A DNA stretch of 64,000 nucleotides from Liberiplasma sp046541015 (GTDB taxonomy: Bacteria; Bacillota_I; Bacilli_A; Izemoplasmatales; Izemoplasmataceae). The DNA is taken from the NCBI GenBank assembly GCA_046541015.1, contig JBKHEA010000002.1, positions 1 to 64,000 of the forward strand, read 5' to 3'. The position numbers and the translations under genes are program-made. This document shows positions 26,989 to 34,854 of the stretch, one piece after another (the first letter of the stretch is position 1; every line of letters begins with the position of its first letter). Below the pieces are notes generated by a model. It had not been told where the DNA came from. It made no database searches and was given only the letters and a program-made list of their open reading frames with translations.

Positions 26989-27897
26989 ATGATAAAAGTA
27001 CAGGGTTTACAAAAACATTACGGCGATGTATATGCCGTTAAAGGTATTAATTTTCATGTATTACCAAACAGCTTTTTTGCGCTTTTAGGTCAAAATGGCG
27101 CAGGTAAAAGTACAACCATTGAAATTTTATCAACCTTATTAAGTTATGATGAAGGTGAGGTTGAGATTAATGGCTTTAAACTTGGTAAAGATGACTGGGC
27201 AATAAGAGAATCTATTGGTGTGGTTTTTCAGTATTCAACCTTAGATAAAAAGCGTACGGGGTTAGAAAACTTAAAAACGAAGGCAGCTTTTTATAAAATG
27301 GATTCAAAAACTTTCGAAAAAAGGTATAACATTTTAAAAGAAGTTATTGGCTTTGAAAGTTATATCAATCAAAATGTCATGACGCTTAGTGGGGGGCAAG
27401 TTAGAAAACTAGATATTGCTAAGGCATTACTTCATGAACCTAAAATTTTAATCCTTGATGAACCAACAACAGGGTTAGACCCTAAAGCACGCAAAGACAT
27501 TTGGGCACTCGTTAAAACCATTAAAGAAGCAAAGGATATGACAATTTTTTTAACAACGCATTATATGGAAGAAGTCTTAGATGCTGATCATGTTGTTATT
27601 TTACATCAAGGTAAAATTGTTGCGGAAGATTCTGCAGAAAACTTAAGAACGCGCTTTGCAAGTGATTATTTGAAGGTGCCTTTTAATCAAAAGTTAATTA
27701 AAAAATTAATCGATAAAAATTTATCTCATAAAATTGTTAATAACCGCATTCATATTAGTTTAAAAAATCCTTTTGAAGGCATCGATCTTATAAAAATATT
27801 TAAAGAGGATATTAGTACGTTTGAAATCATTAAAGCAAGTATGGATGATGTTTTTATCAATTTAACCGGTGAAACGATTGATGAGGTGAGAAAATGA
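26989..27897 (+). CDS. ABC-2 type transporter, ATP-binding protein
   Basis: A 302-residue ATPase of the DrrA/CcmA type. Walker A is GQNGAGKSTT near 34, the signature is LSGGQVRKLDIAKAL, and Walker B plus D-loop is ILILDEPTTGLDPKAR. The C-terminal 80 residues form the extra domain common in drug, lipid or polysaccharide exporters. The stop codon TGA overlaps the ATG of the permease gene (ATGA), so the two are translationally coupled. The substrate is unknown; cls upstream makes an envelope lipid one possibility. Confidence 0.92.
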   Translation: MIKVQGLQKHYGDVYAVKGINFHVLPNSFFALLGQNGAGKSTTIEILSTLLSYDEGEVEINGFKLGKDDWAIRESIGVVFQYSTLDKKRTGLENLKTKAAFYKMDSKTFEKRYNILKEVIGFESYINQNVMTLSGGQVRKLDIAKALLHEPKILILDEPTTGLDPKARKDIWALVKTIKEAKDMTIFLTTHYMEEVLDADHVVILHQGKIVAEDSAENLRTRFASDYLKVPFNQKLIKKLIDKNLSHKIVNNRIHISLKNPFEGIDLIKIFKEDISTFEIIKASMDDVFINLTGETIDEVRK

Positions 27898-28757
27898 TGA
27901 TTACACGCGCTTTAATTAAACGTCATTTAACCTTATATTTAAGAGATCGTTGGGCAATATTTTTCTCATTTTTAAGCGTCATTATCATTTTAGGCTTATT
28001 CATTTTATTTTTAAAAAATACCTTTGGTAGTGATTTTAATGCCTATCAGGATGCTGCCTACGTAAGCCATGCCTGGATTTTAGCTGGGGTGTTAGTCGTA
28101 TCTACTGTGACAGTACCTTTAGGCTTTTTAGCGATTATGGTTCAAGATTTAGAATTAAAAACCATCAATGATTTTTACGTTGCCCCTATTAGTCGTACGC
28201 AAATAGTACTGAGCTATTTTTTCTCAGCCTTAGTGATTGGCAGTGTTTTTGGCTTATTTAATTTAGCGATTGGCATCACGTATTTATTGATACAGTTTGG
28301 TTATTTTATTGGACTTTTTAACTTAATGATTTTAACTAGCTTAACGATTTTATCAGCTAGTTTATTTTCAAGTTTATTCTTTTTGGTTATTACCTACATT
28401 AAAACGTTAAATGCCCATGGCACCTTAAGTATCTTGTTAGGAACCTTAATTGGCTTTTTAACTGGCTTATATGTCCCAATTGGTGCGCTTAGTAACACGT
28501 TAAGAACTGTTCTTAGCATCATGCCTTTTATGCAAATGGCTACGCTATTTAGAAAGGCATATATGGCGGATGCATTTGAGCGCGTTTTTGTTAATGCAGA
28601 GGGTATGAAAGCTAGTGTCATCGATTTATTAGGTGTGAATTTAAAAATTTTTAGCATAGAAATTTCAACGGCTTATACGCTTTTAATTATTTTAGGTTGG
28701 ATGGGAATTTTCTTAGGATTAAGCATCCTAAGATTAAAAACATTTAAGCGTAAATAA
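27894..28757 (+). CDS. ABC-2 type transporter, permease
   Basis: A 287-residue membrane protein with six hydrophobic segments and the ABC-2 layout: an amphipathic N-terminus (ALIKRHLTLYLRDRWAIFFS), helices 2-5, then the conserved LYVPIGALS loop before the last helix. It forms the export channel with the ATPase just upstream, sharing four bases with it. A 40-residue segment before the last helix is probably extracytoplasmic. The specificity cannot be read from sequence. Confidence 0.88.
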   Translation: MMITRALIKRHLTLYLRDRWAIFFSFLSVIIILGLFILFLKNTFGSDFNAYQDAAYVSHAWILAGVLVVSTVTVPLGFLAIMVQDLELKTINDFYVAPISRTQIVLSYFFSALVIGSVFGLFNLAIGITYLLIQFGYFIGLFNLMILTSLTILSASLFSSLFFLVITYIKTLNAHGTLSILLGTLIGFLTGLYVPIGALSNTLRTVLSIMPFMQMATLFRKAYMADAFERVFVNAEGMKASVIDLLGVNLKIFSIEISTAYTLLIILGWMGIFLGLSILRLKTFKRK

Positions 28758-28791
28758 ATAAAACATTTTCTTAAAAAAGATGCTTTTACCG

Positions 28792-28800
28792 TGCTATAAT
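28792..28800 (+). promoter_or_regulatory. Extended -10 promoter of the adenosyltransferase gene
   Basis: TGC-TATAAT lies 23 bases before the start codon, in the 65-base gap after the ABC permease. A good -35 is not visible. Confidence 0.5.
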
Positions 28801-28822
28801 AAGTGAAAAGGAGTGTGGGTTT

Positions 28823-29353
28823 ATGCGTATTGATAAAATCAATCAAATTTCAACTAAAAAAGGCGATACTGGATTTAGTAAAAACTATTCAAACGAAGCC
28901 TTCCCAAAAGACGATATTTTATTTGAAACACTAGGGTCTATGGATGAATTATCAAGTTTACTTGGGTTAACGTATCATTATACTCAATATGAAAAAATTA
29001 AAACCATCCAAAATACCTTACAAGCATGCAACAGTTTAATTGCTACAAACATTAAAACCAATAAAGCAACCTATGATAAATTACGCCAAATTAATGAACT
29101 AGATATTAATTTCATTGAAGAGGAAGAAGAAACATTACTCACAAATAATCCACTAGAACCACGCTTTGTTTTACCTGGGAGTGAGGCTAGTTTAGAAGGG
29201 GCATATTTTGATTATGCTCGTGCGGTTTGTAGACGCTGTGAGCGTGCATTAGTCCGCTTTGTTAATACGTATGACCGTGAAGATTTAATTTATGTTAAAA
29301 AATATTTGAACCGTTTAAGTGATTTACTCTTTATACTAGCACGCAATTATTAA
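28823..29353 (+). CDS. PduO-type ATP:cob(I)alamin adenosyltransferase
   Basis: A 176-residue trimeric enzyme that transfers adenosyl from ATP to cob(I)alamin, making coenzyme B12. The family motifs are in order: TKKGDTGFS near 11-19, SMDELSSLLG near 39, FVLPGSEAS, ARAVCRRCERALVR and the C-terminal YLNRLSDLLFILAR. It implies the cell uses adenosylcobalamin for some mutase, lyase or class II ribonucleotide reductase; none is seen in this window. The next gene (pirin) starts 15 bases later. The corrinoid-type Fe-S enzyme at 52.2 kb is a separate, non-adenosyl use of B12. Confidence 0.93.
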   Translation: MRIDKINQISTKKGDTGFSKNYSNEAFPKDDILFETLGSMDELSSLLGLTYHYTQYEKIKTIQNTLQACNSLIATNIKTNKATYDKLRQINELDINFIEEEEETLLTNNPLEPRFVLPGSEASLEGAYFDYARAVCRRCERALVRFVNTYDREDLIYVKKYLNRLSDLLFILARNY

Positions 29354-29368
29354 CACGAGGAGGTAACC

Positions 29369-30055
29369 ATGTTAAAGGTTATTAGAAAAAGCCACGTTGG
29401 AAAAGAAGATTATGATTTTGTGACCATTTATCACCATTTTACTTCAGGTCATTATTTTGATAAAGGTCGCATGGGTATTGGGCCTTTACGCGTTTTTAAT
29501 GTGGAACGCGTCTTGCCAAACAAAGGGTATGATACCCACCATCATCGCGATATGGAAATTATTTCTTATGTTTATAAAGGCATCTTAAGTCATGACGATG
29601 ATTTAGGGAATCATACAAAAATTTATGAAGGTGGCGCACACTATATTGGGGCAGGATCAGGCATTAATCATAGTGAAAAAAACCTTGAAGATGAATCTCT
29701 TCGCATGGTATCAATTTGGATTGAACCAAGTCAAAGAAATTTAGAACCATGTTATAGCCATGTCAATCTTGAAAAAACCCAACAACAAAATAAACTCGTT
29801 AAGCTTGCCTCTAATTATGATGATGGCATCTTTAAAATCAGACAAAACGTTCATATTTATGTTATGGATTTAGATGAAGAACACTATAAATCCTTTGAGT
29901 TAAGAGGCGCTACAGAAATGTATTTATATGAAATCAGTGGCGATGCTTACATAAACGGGAAGCATATTTATGCAGGGGATGCTATCCACGCTACAGAAAC
30001 CTTACATATTCAACCAATATCTCATGCCCATTTTATTATTGTAGAAATATTTTAA
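29369..30055 (+). CDS. Pirin family protein (YhaK/YhhW-like bicupin)
   Basis: A 228-residue bicupin. The N-terminal cupin carries the pirin metal-site pattern: PNKGYDTHHHRDMEIISYV near 50-68 and AGSGINHSEKN near 96-106. The second half (RGATEMYLYEISGDAYINGK) is the degenerate cupin typical of YhhW-like members. Some pirins are quercetin dioxygenases and others bind regulators; the role here is unknown. It probably shares the transcript of the cobalamin adenosyltransferase and is followed by a terminator. Confidence 0.9.
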   Translation: MLKVIRKSHVGKEDYDFVTIYHHFTSGHYFDKGRMGIGPLRVFNVERVLPNKGYDTHHHRDMEIISYVYKGILSHDDDLGNHTKIYEGGAHYIGAGSGINHSEKNLEDESLRMVSIWIEPSQRNLEPCYSHVNLEKTQQQNKLVKLASNYDDGIFKIRQNVHIYVMDLDEEHYKSFELRGATEMYLYEISGDAYINGKHIYAGDAIHATETLHIQPISHAHFIIVEIF

Positions 30056-30057
30056 AG

Positions 30058-30083
30058 GTGTAGCTTAGGCTACACTTTTTTTT
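30058..30083 (+). terminator. Terminator of the pirin gene
   Basis: The stem GTGTAGC / GCTACAC has a TTAG loop and eight T. Confidence 0.9.
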
Positions 30084-30092
30084 GAATAGTCT

Positions 30093-30120
30093 TTGAAGCC
30101 CTATAAAAGCATGCTATAAT
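30093..30120 (+). promoter_or_regulatory. Promoter of the first degV gene
   Basis: TTGAAG (30093-30098), a 16-base spacer, and extended -10 TGC-TATAAT (30112-30120). Confidence 0.55.
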
Positions 30121-30149
30121 AAATTTAGAAAATTTTAAGGAGTGACGTT

Positions 30150-31016
30150 GTGAAAATAGGAGTTATTACTGACACCAACGCGTGTTTAGATTATTTTGAT
30201 TATGCTTATGAAATACCGATTTTACGCTCTATTATCCATCTAAATGATGAAGAGTATATCGATTATGAAGAACTTACTGCCGAAGCCTTTTATGCCAAAA
30301 TTGAAAGTGATTCAAGTCTTATTCCTAAAACCTCTCAACCCCCTACCCTTAAAATGGTAGAAGCCTATCAAAGGATGAAAGATTTAGGGTATACCGATTT
30401 AATTGTGGTGACAATTAGTGAACATATGAGTGGTATTTATAGTGCCTTTAATGTCGCTAAAAAACAAGTTGAAGGATTAAATATTCATGTCATTAGTAGT
30501 AATAGTGTTGCCTTCCCTCAGGCAAAAATGGCTTTAACCGCCGCACGCATGGCTAGTGAAGGTAAAAAGGTAGATGAAATTATTAAAGCCATTACCTTTA
30601 TCAAAGATAATAACCATATTTATTTTGCGGTGGATACCTTAACATATTTAGTTAAAAACGGTCGTTTATCCAATGCTCAAGGGCTAATTGGGAATGTCTT
30701 AAAAATTAAACCACTTTTACATATATCAAAAGAAGGTAAAGTTGAAAGTATTGAAAAAATCCGAACCTTTAAAAAGGCTGTTGATCGCGTAATTGAAATG
30801 TTTTTAGAAGAAACCAAATCATTAGAAATTGAACCGTTTATTTGTCATGCGAATAACCTTGAAACCGCAAAATATATCGAAGAAAAAATCAAAACATTAA
30901 AACCTGAAATAAAAGCCGTCTTCACCATGCCTTTAACCCCAGCTGTTGGCGCCCATGCTGGACCTAAAGCCATTGGACTTGGCTATTACGTTAAAGAAGC
31001 CTCACGTGGACTCTAA
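30150..31016 (+). CDS. DegV family fatty-acid-binding protein (FakB-like), copy 1
   Basis: A 288-residue two-domain DegV protein. Family knowledge: FakB proteins bind a free fatty acid for phosphorylation by the kinase FakA. This copy has the most canonical ligand-site signatures of the three in the window: PKTSQPPTL near 57-65, ISEHMSGIYSAF, VKNGRLSNAQG and the C-terminal VGAHAGPKAIGLGYY. The start is GTG, preceded by AAGGAGTGACGTT. No FakA is encoded in the window. A small membrane-protein gene overlaps its 3' end. Confidence 0.92.
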   Translation: MKIGVITDTNACLDYFDYAYEIPILRSIIHLNDEEYIDYEELTAEAFYAKIESDSSLIPKTSQPPTLKMVEAYQRMKDLGYTDLIVVTISEHMSGIYSAFNVAKKQVEGLNIHVISSNSVAFPQAKMALTAARMASEGKKVDEIIKAITFIKDNNHIYFAVDTLTYLVKNGRLSNAQGLIGNVLKIKPLLHISKEGKVESIEKIRTFKKAVDRVIEMFLEETKSLEIEPFICHANNLETAKYIEEKIKTLKPEIKAVFTMPLTPAVGAHAGPKAIGLGYYVKEASRGL

Positions 31017-31314
31017 ACAACTTTTTTATCATTTATCACGAGTCATGATGGCGTCGATTGTACATTTACTTGTTTCTTTTTACTTGTATCCCTTACATAA
31101 CATTATGATTTATATAGGGTTTGTTTTAATCATTAGTAATATGGCGATTCTTATTATTTATTTTGTGAATGCCTTAAACTTAACCCTATTAAGAAAAACC
31201 CATGAAAAAGATGCTTATTTCGTTTCTAATATCTTATTAGGGGTTATTGTAAATCCGATTATTTTATTTGTCTTTTTTATCACCATCTTTTACTATATTG
31301 GCTTAATCGCATAA
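31006..31314 (+). CDS. Small membrane protein, unknown
   Basis: A predicted protein of about 102 residues with three hydrophobic segments (about 13-30, 35-57 and 75-100). I place the start at GTG 31006, inside the last codons of the upstream degV gene, giving VDSKQLFYHL; an ATG at 31045 is the alternative. No strong ribosome site is visible, so translation may depend on coupling to degV. I recognise no family. It ends at a clear bidirectional terminator. Confidence 0.6.
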   Translation: MDSKQLFYHLSRVMMASIVHLLVSFYLYPLHNIMIYIGFVLIISNMAILIIYFVNALNLTLLRKTHEKDAYFVSNILLGVIVNPIILFVFFITIFYYIGLIA

Positions 31315-31316
31315 AA

Positions 31317-31346
31317 AAAACCCTTCAAATTTTGAAGGGTTATTTA
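31317..31346. terminator. Bidirectional terminator
   Basis: The stem AACCCTTCA / TGAAGGGTT (31319-31341) has A and T runs on both sides, between the small membrane-protein gene and the convergent TetR gene. Confidence 0.85.
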
Positions 31347-31942
31347 TAGAAGAATGTTTTAAAAAATTCTATATAGTGCGTGAGTTCTTGTTCTAAGATG
31401 TTTAAAGCGACATCATTTTCTTTGTCTTGATGACTTTTTTCCCATTCACTAGTGATGCGGTTAAAAGTCCATGTGACTGTTTTATAGACTTCATCTAAAT
31501 AGTCTTTATTTCTAAACTGTGAATCATCAATTTGTTCAAAAATACGTTTATAATTTTTTATCGTAAAATGATTATAAATTTTATTGCGTTTCGCAACAAA
31601 TTCTTCATCTTGGTTTAAATGGACGCGTTTAATAAAAGCCGCTATGACTTTATGTTTTTGTAAGGCACTTGTTTTGGCAATAATTAAGATTTTTAGGCGT
31701 TCGAAAAGATCCTTGTTTTCAAAAGGGAAATCAGCGAAAATATCACGATGGATAATTTGCCAAGCCATTTCATAAAGGGTAAAATAGAACGTTTCCTTAT
31801 TGTCAAAATAATGAAAGAGTAACCCCTTTGAAACATTTGCGCTTTTGACAATTTCATTGGTCGAGACTTTCTTATAATCTTGACGGGCAAATGCCTTAAA
31901 ACCTGATTTGATGAGTTCATTTTTTAATTGGTGTTCTTTCAT
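31340..31942 (-). CDS. TetR family transcriptional regulator
   Basis: A 200-residue regulator. The N-terminal helix-turn-helix is typical: KVSTNEIVKSANVSKGLLFHYFDNKETF at about 25-52, of which VSKGLLFHYF is the recognition region. The ligand-binding C-terminal domain is variable and gives no clue to the effector. The minus-strand start is preceded by AAGGTGGTGAAACA. It is divergent from a small gene of unknown function with only 86 bases between them, where two promoters overlap, so it may control itself and that gene. Confidence 0.9.
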   Translation of the reverse strand: MKEHQLKNELIKSGFKAFARQDYKKVSTNEIVKSANVSKGLLFHYFDNKETFYFTLYEMAWQIIHRDIFADFPFENKDLFERLKILIIAKTSALQKHKVIAAFIKRVHLNQDEEFVAKRNKIYNHFTIKNYKRIFEQIDDSQFRNKDYLDEVYKTVTWTFNRITSEWEKSHQDKENDVALNILEQELTHYIEFFKTFFYK

Positions 31943-31961
31943 TGTTTCACCACCTTATAGG

Positions 31962-31987
31962 TTTATTATACTATATATGCTATAATA
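31962..31987. promoter_or_regulatory. Overlapping divergent promoters, possible TetR operator
   Basis: On the plus strand TGC-TATAAT (31978-31986) serves the small gene. On the minus strand a TATAAT (31964-31969) serves tetR. The region TTATTATACTATATATGCTATAATA is nearly symmetric but AT-rich, so the palindrome is weak evidence. Confidence 0.4.
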
Positions 31988-32028
31988 CAGTAACGATTTT
32001 ACTTAATATCTTATATAGGAGTGAAGGT

Positions 32029-32337
32029 ATGCGTCTAGAAGAAGCGATTAAACGCACGAAAAAATTGATTAAAAATGGGCGTTATCAAACTTACCATGTA
32101 AAACATTTTGATGCCTTTAAAACCGTTGATAGTGTTGATCACGCCATCATTGATGGGGTTGAATATATGCCTTTTTTTCATCATACGACCAATCAACTAG
32201 TCTATGGGTATCATGAACAAGTAAATGGCAATGTCTTTTTTCATTATATAGCTTTTAGTAAATTTGATTATTTTTACGGAGCGGATGATCACTTTTTGTG
32301 GGTTGATCATGACGAAGATTTTTTTGATGATTTATAG
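32029..32337 (+). CDS. Small hypothetical protein, aromatic- and His-rich
   Basis: A 102-residue soluble protein I do not recognise. It is rich in Phe, Tyr, His and Asp, with clusters such as YMPFFHHTTNQLVYGYHE and an acidic tail DHDEDFFDDL. There is no signal peptide or membrane helix. The ATG at 32029 is chosen because GGAGTGAAGG lies just upstream and the promoter sits between it and an earlier in-frame ATG. It is divergent from the TetR gene, which may regulate it. Confidence 0.65.
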   Translation: MRLEEAIKRTKKLIKNGRYQTYHVKHFDAFKTVDSVDHAIIDGVEYMPFFHHTTNQLVYGYHEQVNGNVFFHYIAFSKFDYFYGADDHFLWVDHDEDFFDDL

Positions 32338-32356
32338 CGCTTAGGCGCTTTTTTTT
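32334..32356 (+). terminator. Short terminator
   Basis: AGCGC / GCGCT with a TTAG loop is followed by eight T, between two convergent genes. Confidence 0.6.
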
Positions 32357-34712
32357 ATGCTTTTAAATGGATACTTAAAGGGGTTTTGTTGAAGCGATAA
32401 AAAATACTTAATGTGCTTATAAACGCTAAAATTAATACAATGATATAACTGATTAAAGCGACATAGTAAGCTTGTTTAAAAATAAATAAAAAGCCTAGAC
32501 TATCATATAAATAAGCGGTCAAGAACTTAAGTAAATACCCTGTCATTATATAAGCAGCTATAAAACTTATCGTGATATAAAGATAACTTTTAAACATACC
32601 CATTATGTAGAGTTTAAACCCATCAACCCCAAGCGCTTTTAACATCGCATGTTCTTTTAAAGCATCATTAAATTCTTTATGCATTAAAAAGTAAAACATT
32701 ACTAAAGCAATAATCACCGCAAAGATTAAGAAGGTTTCAATTAATCGATTACTAAAGTCAAATAGTGTTGTAATTTCACTCACAACACGGTCATAATCAA
32801 TGATTCTTAAAATCGTGCGATCAGACTGAATAGGTGCTTGATTTGTAAAATAAGCATTATAACTATCACTTTCATAGCCTAACATGTCATTTAAGATAGC
32901 TTGATCTAAATATAGGGCACTTTCAATAAGTTCATCACTAATCGCAATCACTCTAAACGTACGTGCCACACCACCAACGCTTAAAGTGATTTCATCATAG
33001 GCGTTTAAATCATGGGTAATGCTGGCATGTTTACTAATGATAACCCCGTTATCAAAAACCCCGTAATTTATTGGCCGGCTTTGCGTGTATAAAGTTTTTA
33101 ACGTACTATCTTGGCTTAACCCATAAACTTGTAGATGAAGGGGATTATATAAAAAGGTTTCATTAATAAAAGTAATTGACCCACTTGTAAGGGTGTAAGG
33201 TTCTTGATGACTTAAAGCATCATCATCAAACTGAGCCAAGACAATGTTATAAGCATAATCATTGCCTTGTGTGGTAGTTTCTTTAAACGTATCAATCATT
33301 TGACTTGTGTAAAGAGAAAAAAGGAGTAAAACTGAAATAACTAAGAAAAGTAACCCTTTAAACAAAGCATTTTTACTATGATTAAGCCTGATTTTTAATG
33401 GTGTATAGCGAATCGGTTTTTCAACGCGTTTAATTAAATAAAAACTAAATAATGCACTGAGTAAGACAATTGATACTATTGGCACGATTAATCCCGTAAT
33501 TAGTGTTTGTAAATCAATTTCAAAAGACGCGCTAGGAAACTGATAACGCGCTTTATAAACTGGATAAAAAAGACTAGATAAAACTAACCCCATGCCATAA
33601 CTGATTAAGCTAACGGTAATTAATAGTAGACTAAATGGCAATAAACTAACGCTAACACTCGTATTGGTGTACCCTAATATTTTCAGGATTTTAATACTTT
33701 CTTTTTGACGCTCAATATAATAGGCTAAAAAGAAAAATATTAAACATAACGTTAAGGCGATAAAAACGCCAATAAAGAAAGATGAGAAAGTTTCACTAAT
33801 TTGTGTCTCTAAAGCAATGCCATCGATTCTAAAATTATAATCTCTTGGCATGACTGTTTGAATCATTTGGGTATTACGCCCTAAATAAGCAAACTGAGAA
33901 GTATAAATATCGGTTACATCAAAGTCATCTTCTAATAAACTTAAATCACCAACGCCTTGATATTTAACCGTAACTGGACGCATAAAAGAAAAGAGTGTCG
34001 CTTCATTCATTAAGATGAGCGACTGTGTTTTCGCATCAAAGTTAATGGCGTTTGCTTTTAAGGCAGGAAACGTATAATCAGGTGCATAAAAGTAGCCAAC
34101 CACTTTTAAATCTTTTCCTAAGATCGTTAATGAATCATTAAGGGTAATTTGATTTTCTTTCGCAAACGCTTCATAAATCGCAATTTCATTTAGTCCTTCT
34201 GGTAATCGACCATCTGTTAACAGTGGTTTATTGATCTTTTCATTGATGGTAATTAAACGATAGACATAATCATCTTCTTCAATATTTAAACTAATGTTAC
34301 GTTCTAACTCAATATCATAATTTTCAACTAAAGGCAACATGATTGGGTCATAAAGCGTTTCATATAGATGGGGTCTAAAACTTATGCGCTCAGCAATAAG
34401 GGTGTTGATATAATTCATTTGACTTTTATCATCTTCATCTAAACTGGTGCATTCGATAATATTTAACGTTTGACAAACTTCAAGTCGCTGCATGCCTGTT
34501 AGATGTTCAAAACGAATTTGACCAAAGGTGAGGTGAAAGTCTTCAACATTTTGGGTTTCATAAAAATCATTTATCGGTTGATTTAACCGTGTGGTTAATT
34601 GGTTAACCCCTACATAAGCAGTGATGGTTAGCATTAACACAAACCCTAATAAAATTGGATAAAGCGGGTTTTTTAATAACGTTTTAAACTGATTTTTAAA
34701 TAAGTTACGCAA
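32355..34712 (-). CDS. FtsX-like permease (MacB/LolE-type ABC subunit)
   Basis: A 785-residue membrane protein with the eight-to-ten-helix layout of large FtsX-domain permeases: one N-terminal helix, a long extracytoplasmic domain (about 45-310), and helix groups at about 315-430 and 660-780 each carrying an FtsX module (IKILKILGYTNTSVSV; LKEHAMLKALGVDG). Such permeases work with a MacB-like ATPase on lipoproteins or peptides, without moving substrate through the membrane. No ATPase is adjacent; the two fused ATPase-FtsX genes at 40.9-45.6 kb are a different type. The function is unknown. Confidence 0.85.
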   Translation of the reverse strand: MRNLFKNQFKTLLKNPLYPILLGFVLMLTITAYVGVNQLTTRLNQPINDFYETQNVEDFHLTFGQIRFEHLTGMQRLEVCQTLNIIECTSLDEDDKSQMNYINTLIAERISFRPHLYETLYDPIMLPLVENYDIELERNISLNIEEDDYVYRLITINEKINKPLLTDGRLPEGLNEIAIYEAFAKENQITLNDSLTILGKDLKVVGYFYAPDYTFPALKANAINFDAKTQSLILMNEATLFSFMRPVTVKYQGVGDLSLLEDDFDVTDIYTSQFAYLGRNTQMIQTVMPRDYNFRIDGIALETQISETFSSFFIGVFIALTLCLIFFFLAYYIERQKESIKILKILGYTNTSVSVSLLPFSLLLITVSLISYGMGLVLSSLFYPVYKARYQFPSASFEIDLQTLITGLIVPIVSIVLLSALFSFYLIKRVEKPIRYTPLKIRLNHSKNALFKGLLFLVISVLLLFSLYTSQMIDTFKETTTQGNDYAYNIVLAQFDDDALSHQEPYTLTSGSITFINETFLYNPLHLQVYGLSQDSTLKTLYTQSRPINYGVFDNGVIISKHASITHDLNAYDEITLSVGGVARTFRVIAISDELIESALYLDQAILNDMLGYESDSYNAYFTNQAPIQSDRTILRIIDYDRVVSEITTLFDFSNRLIETFLIFAVIIALVMFYFLMHKEFNDALKEHAMLKALGVDGFKLYIMGMFKSYLYITISFIAAYIMTGYLLKFLTAYLYDSLGFLFIFKQAYYVALISYIIVLILAFISTLSIFYRFNKTPLSIHLKA

Positions 34713-34816
34713 GCTATCACCACCTTTCTTTTATTATACACAAAAAGCCTCAATGCATAAATAGTTTGGTTGTCAAATTAAATTTTAGATTACACAATAT
34801 TTTCACAACTCTTTTA

Positions 34817-34822
34817 TATAAT
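34817..34822 (+). promoter_or_regulatory. -10 box of the acidic lipoprotein gene
   Basis: TATAAT lies 32 bases upstream of the chosen ATG, in the divergent gap. No convincing -35 is seen. Confidence 0.35.
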
Positions 34823-34854
34823 GAAAGTATAAAATCTTTGAAGGAGTGAATGAA

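Noticed and set aside
31942..32028. Upstream ATG extending the small His-rich protein by 29 residues
   Set aside because: The extension would cover both divergent promoters and the TetR start; the ATG at 32029 has a proper GGAGTG site.
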